From: an uncultured Eggerthellaceae bacterium
GTDB taxonomy: Bacteria; Actinomycetota; Coriobacteriia; Coriobacteriales; Eggerthellaceae
Direction of reading: 5' to 3'
Length of the DNA stretch: 11,658 nucleotides
Assembly (NCBI GenBank): GCA_934631995.1
Contig: CAKTYF010000059.1
Coordinates: 1-11,658 of the forward strand
Shown piece after piece: positions 6,810 to 11,658 of the stretch. The position numbers were made by a program, and so were the translations under genes. The notes below the pieces were generated by a model. It had not been told where the DNA came from and did no database searches. It worked only from the letters and a program-made list of their open reading frames with translations. How positions within the stretch are numbered: the first letter of the stretch is position 1; each line of letters opens with the position of its first letter.

Positions 6810-7883
6810 ATGACAGCACCGCGTATATTTATTACCCACCAATCAGCCTGCAAGTACTGGATTCATCGGGACTTATATGAAACATACGAATCGCGAGCAA
6901 AACCAACCGATGCAGATACGCAAAGCGCTATAGCGCTTAAAGATGCGCGCTCGTTGATTATCGGGCTCGATGAACGTGAGCCTTTGCATGTGACCGTTTC
7001 CTCCATTGTCAATCAACATCTAATCAATAGAGCAATAATTCATCGGCGCGATGTCCCCTACCCCGATTGGTCGTTCCGACGTATACGTCCCGATGTCTTT
7101 GTGGCCAGTCCCGAACTTTGCTTTTTGAATGCAGCAGCTATCTTGCCCTTCAACGCTCTTGTCCTTTATGGAATGGAGCTATGTGGAACATATGCAAGAA
7201 CAGAAAGCATCTACGACCCTCGGCGCACAAACGAAATCGCAGGCGCAGGGATCGTGGGCGAGTTTCAACATGCAAGCACGACAAGCGACTATTCGGGCGC
7301 AAGCCCCGCTCGATATAAAAGAAATCCTCTTACTACTGTACAAAAAATCGAGGCTTATCTGGATAAATCAGAAGGAGCAGCTGGAGTCAAGGCTGCAAGA
7401 CAAGCTTGCAGGTATCTTTTGAACGGCTCGGCATCGGCACGGGAATCTGTTCTTGCAACAATAATGACGCTCCCGCCGCGCTTGGGCGGGTTCGGCATGC
7501 CGGCGCCGAACCTCAATTACGGCATTGAGGTCAACTTGCTTAGTAAGATATGCGCCGGTCAAAAAATCACCCTGCACGGAGATATTGTATGGCGCTACGC
7601 AAGACTCGTGGTTGAATACGATGGTCTTCAGCACGGAATGATTGACAACCACAGCGTTGATAAGCAGCGAGATCATCTGCTTCTTGAAGCAGGATACGAA
7701 GTGGTTCGATTCACCGATAAGTCCATAAGAAGCAGTCTTGAGCTTGAGAGATTGGCGCGCACTATAAATCGAAAAGCTCATTTGCGCCGGCCCGCAAGCG
7801 CTCTACGATGGGACGCCAGAAAAGAACATACTCTTAATGAGTTGCTTTTCCACAGCGACCCGCCGTGGATTCAGCATCCATAG
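6810..7883 (+). CDS. AbiEi-like/DUF559 protein with a PD-(D/E)XK (Vsr-like) nuclease-fold C-terminus
   Basis: The C-terminal part (~240-325 of 357) has the DUF559/Vsr-like nuclease pattern: D258, then VVEYDGLQH (267-275) giving E269 and D271, then DKQRDHLLLEAGYEVVRFT (284-302). The middle (about residues 90-128: RPDVFVASPELCFLNAAAILPF and the following hydrophobic run) resembles AbiEi-type antitoxin/regulator proteins. The N-terminus is not recognised. I start at 6810 because AAAGGA sits six bases upstream; a TTG at 6741 would add 23 residues without a good site. GC is lower than the neighbours: two 60-base lines counted (7081 and 7321) have 29 and 23 G+C, against 34 at line 3901. No toxin partner (AbiEii) is adjacent. 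The job may be defence or mobile-element related; this is inference. Confidence 0.72.
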   Translation: MTAPRIFITHQSACKYWIHRDLYETYESRAKPTDADTQSAIALKDARSLIIGLDEREPLHVTVSSIVNQHLINRAIIHRRDVPYPDWSFRRIRPDVFVASPELCFLNAAAILPFNALVLYGMELCGTYARTESIYDPRRTNEIAGAGIVGEFQHASTTSDYSGASPARYKRNPLTTVQKIEAYLDKSEGAAGVKAARQACRYLLNGSASARESVLATIMTLPPRLGGFGMPAPNLNYGIEVNLLSKICAGQKITLHGDIVWRYARLVVEYDGLQHGMIDNHSVDKQRDHLLLEAGYEVVRFTDKSIRSSLELERLARTINRKAHLRRPASALRWDARKEHTLNELLFHSDPPWIQHP

Positions 7884-8255
7884 AACGCTTAAGATGGCGC
7901 CATTGTCAGCCGCCGCGCATTGTCTCTCAATTACAGACACTATCTTGGTTTTTGCAAGATGAACCCTTACGCACAGGAACCCCAATCACAAAACCACCAG
8001 AATCCTCCATGCATCTACGCATGGTTAAAAAAGACCGGGCTTCTGCATTTACCAAGCTTTCTGCTCCGTCTCTCCATTGCACCCTCATGTTAGAAAACCA
8101 GAGGCAAATTCCACACTCGCGCCCAGCTGCGTGTGCGCACCTGACTCACACAAAAATACAAAAACGAAGAAAACCTCGCTTTATTCGAGCGCTCATGCTA
8201 TTCTCGTTTGCATATCAATCTAGAACAAGAATATTTCAAGAGAAAGGATCGCGTT
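7884..8255. other. Intergenic region, about 370 bp, lower GC
   Basis: I see no confident gene or terminator here. A 44-codon frame runs from the ATG at 7959 to the TAG at 8091-8093 (start MNPYAQEPQ, then a hydrophobic C-terminal half), but it lacks a good ribosome site and resembles a remnant at best. CCATGC (8007-8012) and GCATGG (8019-8024) form a small hairpin inside that frame. Confidence 0.4.
8196..8204 (+). promoter_or_regulatory. Possible extended -10 element before the DUF364 gene
   Basis: TGCTATTCT carries the TG-N-TATNNT form of an extended -10 box, about 50 bases before the start codon at 8256. The -35 region is poor (TCGCTT at 8176-8181), which extended -10 promoters tolerate. 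Support is consensus only. Confidence 0.3.
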
Positions 8256-9107
8256 ATGGGCTGTGCCGAGGGAGATTGCTGCGCTAATAAATCGGAAAAC
8301 AAAATTATCAGCTTGCCGAAAACGCTCGATCACAACACCCCCTGGAAAATGTACAATCACCTGATCGGCGGCATTCCAGAAGACATCATCGTAACGGATT
8401 ACTGCCTGGGAACCCAATGGACCTACGTGGACACCACCTGGGGCATGGGCGTTTCGTTCACCTGTAAGGGCGGCGCGCCACGCCAGTTCACCATGGATTT
8501 GCGCGGGCTGCCGCTACGCACCGTCGCTGAGCTGGCAAAAAGCTGGAACTTTGCGGAGGCGTCGTTGGGCGTTGCCGCCATCAATGCATATTATTCCCAG
8601 AAAAAACTGCTTGATCCTTTGGGCTGCATCTACGACGATCCCGTTGAACTGCCCGATGGAAGCATCCGTAAAATGGACGCGTTCGAGCTATTCCGCGAAG
8701 AATCCACTGGCAAGAAAATCACCATCGTGGGCCACTTCCCCCACGTCGAGCGCATTGAGGAATACGCCAGCGAGCTAACGGTGCTCGAGCGCGACTGTCA
8801 CTCCGCCATCGACACGCCCGACCCTGCTTGCGAGTACGTGTTGCCGAGCCAGGATTTTGCGTTCATCACCGGTGTCACATTCATCAACAAGACCGCACCG
8901 CGCTTGATTGACCTGGCAAAAGACGCGAAAACTATCTTTGTGGGCCCCAGCGTCATCATGAGCCCATTCCTGTTTAAGTGGGGCGTAGACATGTTGGCGG
9001 GCAGCGTAGTGAACGACCCCGAACACGTAGCGTTCAATGTGAAGAACGGCGCGGGTCGATTCTTCGGCAACGCTCTGCAGATGGCGGCTTTATCCCCGCA
9101 AGCTTAG
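8256..9107 (+). CDS. DUF4213/DUF364 protein (putative heavy-metal chelation family)
   Basis: This 283-residue cytosolic protein has an N-terminal DUF4213-like region (~28-115, with EASLGVAAINAYY at 101-113) and a DUF364 Rossmann-like region (~125-270). The DUF364 signs are KKITIVGHFPHVERI (153-167), LPSQDFAFITGVTFINKTAPRLIDLA (196-221) and IFVGPSVIMSPFLFKWGVDML (227-247). The family's catalytic role is not established; a metal-chelation function has been proposed. Here the first ten residues hold three cysteines (MGCAEGDCC), which could bind metal. AAAGGA seven bases upstream supports the start at 8256 rather than the in-frame TTG at 8208. It appears to be transcribed alone, with its own terminator at 9226. 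Confidence 0.88.
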   Translation: MGCAEGDCCANKSENKIISLPKTLDHNTPWKMYNHLIGGIPEDIIVTDYCLGTQWTYVDTTWGMGVSFTCKGGAPRQFTMDLRGLPLRTVAELAKSWNFAEASLGVAAINAYYSQKKLLDPLGCIYDDPVELPDGSIRKMDAFELFREESTGKKITIVGHFPHVERIEEYASELTVLERDCHSAIDTPDPACEYVLPSQDFAFITGVTFINKTAPRLIDLAKDAKTIFVGPSVIMSPFLFKWGVDMLAGSVVNDPEHVAFNVKNGAGRFFGNALQMAALSPQA

Positions 9108-9138
9108 AGCTGGCCGATCTTCACGCAAACACGGTGTA

Positions 9139-9223
9139 GCTTCTGGTTGGAACCAGAAAACAAGAAGCAAGACAAGGTGTTGACGTGGGTTCGGTGTGCA
9201 TCCTGCAAGCAACCGCACAACAC
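9139..9223 (+). other. Two stacked hairpins in the DUF364 3' region
   Basis: TTCTGGTT (9141-9148) pairs with AACCAGAA (9151-9158), framed by GCTTC (9139-9143, overlapping) and GAAGC (9164-9168). A second stem-loop uses GTGTT, GTG and GGTT on the left (from about 9177) with AACC, CAC and AACAC on the right (to about 9223). The terminator follows at once. This could be an ordinary 3' untranslated region, a processed small RNA, or a leader element for the next gene. No known riboswitch class is recognised. Confidence 0.4.
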
Positions 9224-9225
9224 TC

Positions 9226-9259
9226 AAGGGACTTTCGATTCGAGAGTCCCTTCTTTTTT
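9226..9259 (+). terminator. Rho-independent terminator after the DUF364 gene
   Basis: AAGGGACT (9226-9233) pairs with AGTCCCTT (9245-9252). The stem continues through a T-G wobble and TCG/CGA around an ATT loop, and C plus six T residues follow (9253-9259). It separates the DUF364 gene from the repair gene downstream. Confidence 0.93.
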
Positions 9260-9281
9260 AGAGCAAAAAACGCACATTTGT

Positions 9282-9310
9282 TTGCTTTTTTATCGATAAC
9301 GCAGTATCAT
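9282..9310 (+). promoter_or_regulatory. Candidate promoter of the alkA-MGMT fusion gene
   Basis: TTGCTT (9282-9287) and TATCAT (9305-9310) are 17 bases apart; the -10 matches five of six positions. Transcription from about 9317 would leave a short leader before the start at 9339. It also argues against translation from the ATG at 9309, which lies inside the -10 box. Confidence 0.5.
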
Positions 9311-9338
9311 GAATGCTTCAAAAAAAGAAAGGCCGCCC

Positions 9339-10985
9339 ATGAATACCGCCAACCATTTCTCACTACCCTATTTGCTGCCTTACTGCTGGGACCGCATGCT
9401 GTCGTTTCTTGCCATGCGCGCCATCCCCGGCGTTGAAACGGTGCAGCAAGGCGCTTATTGGCGCGCCGTGCGTGCCTACGATGGCAGCGGAAATGTTCTA
9501 TGCGGATGGATTCGCGCGGAAAATAACTTGGCGAAATCCCAGATAGAAATCGAGTTTGCAGACAATCTTGCTCCCGCCGCAGATTACCTAAAGAAGCGCC
9601 TGAAACACCTGTTTGATACTGAGCGTAACCCTACCGCCATCGGAAGCAAGCTGGAGAGCATGAACGAATATCGCGAAGGCTCATTCGTTGCCGGAACACG
9701 TATTCCCGGGTGTTACGACGGCTTCGAGATGGCCTGCCGCGCCGTGCTGGGTCAACAGATTTCCGTGAAAGGAGCAAGTACCCTAGCAGGACGCATAGCA
9801 TCGCATTTTGGGACGCCCCTAGATACAGACATTCCCGGGCTGGAATATCTCTTCCCCACTCCTGCAGACATACGCGCGCTGGCAAAAAATGCGCCCATCG
9901 AGGAATCACTTGGGTCGCTTGGCATTATCGGCACGCGCTGTCGGACTATGCTTGCGCTGGCGGAGTTACTTGAACGCGACCCCGCAGCAATTGAGCCGTG
10001 CGCGAAAGGAGGGGCAACACCTGAAGAAAAGATTTCAGAGCTTGTAAGGTTACCGGGCATTGGGGAATGGACCGCCCATTACATTGCGATGCGCTCCATA
10101 GGTTGGAGCGACGCCTTCCCCGCTACTGACCTGGGGATAATCAAATTTCTGGGCACCAAGAAGAAAAAGGAGCTTGTCGCAGCAGCAGAAAAATGGCGGC
10201 CCTGGAGATCATATGCGGTGATGAACATGTGGACAACCGAACAAACGGAATTGCAAGAAACGCAGAGTAAGCAGACCGCAAAGAGCGGACGCACAAAGGC
10301 AAAAGCCAATAGAGGAGCAAAAGCGGAAAAATCGAGAGAAGCGGGAAAAGAAGCTGGTGCAGCATCGCCAGAAGCTTCAGCGAAGAAGCACAAGGCGGTC
10401 GCGAATGCCCGACCTACAAAAAAGCATCAAGACACGCCGACAATTGCAACGGCATGGTACGAAACGCCTTTTATGGGACGCGTCATGGTAGCAGCAATCG
10501 ATCAGGCTATTGTGGGATTATGGATGGAAGGCCAAAAGTATTTCGGAGCCAGCATGCCCCGCGGCATCGTTGCGGAAAACCCCGACCATCCCCTTATTCA
10601 GAAAGCGTTTTCGTGGCTCGACCGCTACTACGCTGGAAACAAGCCCGCAATCTCCGAATTGCCGCTTGAACCACAAGGCAGCGAGTTTCGCCAAGTCATT
10701 TGGAAGCTCTTATGCGAGATTCCCTACGGACAGACCTCTACCTATGGCGAGCTTGCCGAAAAAGCTGCGGAGCTTATGGGAAAAGAGCACATGGCATCAC
10801 TTGCTGTGGGCGGAGCCGTGGGACACAACCCCATCTCTGTCATTATCCCTTGTCATCGCGTAGTGGGCGCAAACGGAAGCCTTACCGGCTATGCGGGTGG
10901 CCTAAATAAGAAGATCGCACTCTTGGAACACGAAGGCGTGGATACCGACAAGCTTTTCCGCCCTGTGAGAGGAACGGCACTCTAA
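9339..10985 (+). CDS. Fused DNA-3-methyladenine glycosylase (AlkA) and O6-methylguanine-DNA methyltransferase
   Basis: This 548-residue protein joins two alkylation-repair enzymes. Residues ~6-100 match the AlkA N-terminal domain (LPYLLPYCWDRMLSFLAMRAIPGVE start). Residues ~105-305 are an HhH-GPD glycosylase: the helix-hairpin-helix LPGIGEWTA at 238-246, catalytic Asp264 within DAFPATDLG, and KWRPWRSYAVMNMW at 285-298 as in E. coli AlkA. A Lys/Ala/Arg-rich, probably disordered linker covers ~306-368. Residues ~369-533 are an MGMT with YGQTSTYGELA (463-473), NPISVIIPCHRVVG (497-510) and acceptor Cys505. The start at 9339 has GAAAGG upstream; the ATG at 9309 has none. The glycosylase excises N-alkylated bases, and the MGMT transfers methyl from O6-guanine to its own cysteine. 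E. coli keeps these on separate proteins (AlkA, Ogt/Ada), so the fusion is notable. Confidence 0.95.
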   Translation: MNTANHFSLPYLLPYCWDRMLSFLAMRAIPGVETVQQGAYWRAVRAYDGSGNVLCGWIRAENNLAKSQIEIEFADNLAPAADYLKKRLKHLFDTERNPTAIGSKLESMNEYREGSFVAGTRIPGCYDGFEMACRAVLGQQISVKGASTLAGRIASHFGTPLDTDIPGLEYLFPTPADIRALAKNAPIEESLGSLGIIGTRCRTMLALAELLERDPAAIEPCAKGGATPEEKISELVRLPGIGEWTAHYIAMRSIGWSDAFPATDLGIIKFLGTKKKKELVAAAEKWRPWRSYAVMNMWTTEQTELQETQSKQTAKSGRTKAKANRGAKAEKSREAGKEAGAASPEASAKKHKAVANARPTKKHQDTPTIATAWYETPFMGRVMVAAIDQAIVGLWMEGQKYFGASMPRGIVAENPDHPLIQKAFSWLDRYYAGNKPAISELPLEPQGSEFRQVIWKLLCEIPYGQTSTYGELAEKAAELMGKEHMASLAVGGAVGHNPISVIIPCHRVVGANGSLTGYAGGLNKKIALLEHEGVDTDKLFRPVRGTAL

Positions 10986-11309
10986 AACGAAAGCCTCTTC
11001 CGCGCCTACCGCGGGGCGCTGCTCCTTTCCCAGTGCCCCGCGAAAGGAGCAGCGCTCTAAAGCAGAGGGGTAACGCGGCTTTTCGGCGCATATCGAAAAG
11101 CACGATCGAGCGGAACACGCGGCAGGGCGCGATGTATCACGGTGCGGCGCCTCTTACACAGCACCTCCGCACGCATAGGCGCTCAGCCGCAGCTACCACG
11201 ACGCGACCAAGGAAGTAGAAGGCGTCCTGCATCCCAAGCGCGCAACCTTCAAGCAGAACAACGGCAAAAGGCTCCCACGAAATGGGGACCCTGAAAGAAA
11301 GGGCAGAGT
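10986..11309. other. Hairpin-rich intergenic region between the two repair genes
   Basis: No gene is supported in these 324 bases. GCGCTGCTCCTTTC (11016-11029) and GAAAGGAGCAGCGC (11042-11055) form a perfect 14-bp stem. GCGGGGC (11011-11017) and GCCCCGC (11035-11041) form a second stem that overlaps it by two bases, so the two cannot both fully form. GCTTTTCG (11078-11085) pairs with CGAAAAGC (11094-11101). None is followed by a T-run, so a classical terminator is not evident. The rest shows no clear promoter. Confidence 0.55.
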
Positions 11310-11658
11310 ATGGGTGATTTCTCAGAGCGGGTATATCGCGTTGTTGCAAGCATTCCCGCTGGTAAAGTGGCTAGCTATGGAACCGTCGCGCGCCTGATGG
11401 GCAGCCCGCGCAGCGCCCGTTACGTAGGATTCGCGCTGCGCAACAACCCCTCACCCGGCTCGGGACTTGAAAACATTCCCTGCCATCGCGTGCTCTTCAA
11501 GGACGGCAGCCTGTGCGAAAGCTTCATTTTTGGTGGCCCCGGCGTTCAACGCGAGCTGCTTGAAGCAGAAGGCGTGACCTTTGCCGACAACAACCATGTG
11601 GACATGGCTGCCTGCGAATGGGACGGCAGCGGATTCGTGGAGAACACAAGCTCAAGCG
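11310..11658 (+). CDS. Short MGMT-family protein (Ogt/ATL-like) with the acceptor cysteine, partial
   Basis: The frame starts at the ATG at 11310, with AGAAAGG seven bases upstream, and is open to the window end (116 codons seen). FSERVYRVVASIPAGKVASYG (4-24) and ENIPCHRVLFKDGS (54-67) are the MGMT catalytic-domain signs; GGPGVQRELLEAEGVTF (75-91) is typical of the short family. It lacks the N-terminal domain of full Ogt proteins. Alkyltransferase-like (ATL) proteins have Trp in the PCHR position, but here Cys58 is kept, so real methyl transfer is possible. It follows the fusion gene in the same direction, suggesting shared alkylation-damage repair, though a 324-base gap means it may have its own promoter. 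The stop lies beyond the window. Confidence 0.88.
   Translation, partial: MGDFSERVYRVVASIPAGKVASYGTVARLMGSPRSARYVGFALRNNPSPGSGLENIPCHRVLFKDGSLCESFIFGGPGVQRELLEAEGVTFADNNHVDMAACEWDGSGFVENTSSS

Noticed and set aside
7865..8287. Plus-strand frame of 140 codons between the nuclease-fold and DUF364 genes
   Set aside because: It overlaps the ends of both real genes, has no recognisable domain and no good ribosome site.
9309..9338. Upstream ATG of the AlkA-MGMT frame as the start
   Set aside because: It lies in a probable -10 box and has no Shine-Dalgarno, whereas the ATG at 9339 has one.

Overview
The window looks like a chromosomal stretch of an anaerobic high-GC Gram-positive bacterium, most likely a member of the Coriobacteriia (Eggerthellaceae-like). 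I base this on the long single-chain PurL, the DHA2-type transporter carrying C-terminal CBS domains, the IS200-type transposase, a DUF364 protein, and a moderately GC-rich composition. The genus is not determined, and all identifications come from reading the sequence without database searches.

Layout. Positions 1-2724 (minus strand) hold most of purL, whose C-terminal end lies beyond the left edge. Its leader has two identical-arm hairpins. Positions 2725-3403 are an intergenic region shared with a divergent gene; it contains a large imperfect palindrome and a promoter-like site. Positions 3404-5398 (plus) encode an MFS transporter fused to a CBS pair. Positions of about 5490-6245 hold an IS200-like element with one transposase gene on the minus strand, two end hairpins and a chain of hairpins behind the transposase. 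A strong terminator follows at 6291-6331; it probably belonged to the transporter gene before the IS landed between them.

Positions 6336-8255 are lower in GC and look acquired. They contain a pair of inverted 53-bp repeats, three perfect 11-bp tandem repeats, and a gene for an AbiEi-like/DUF559 nuclease-fold protein, followed by about 370 bp with little in it. Positions 8256-9107 encode a DUF4213/DUF364 protein with a Cys-rich N-terminus; behind it lie two hairpins and a clear terminator.

Positions 9339-10985 encode an unusual fusion: an AlkA-type 3-methyladenine glycosylase joined by a Lys/Ala-rich linker to an O6-methylguanine methyltransferase. After a hairpin-rich gap, 11310-11658 begins a second, short MGMT-family protein that keeps the acceptor cysteine and runs off the right edge. 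These two genes form an alkylation-repair cluster covering N-alkyl (glycosylase) and O-alkyl (methyltransferase) damage.

The items most worth a second look are the AlkA-MGMT fusion with its neighbour, the transporter-Bateman fusion divergent from purL, the repeats upstream of the AbiEi-like/nuclease gene, and the structured noncoding DNA in the IS and in the intergenic regions. I see no CRISPR array, tRNA or rRNA gene.
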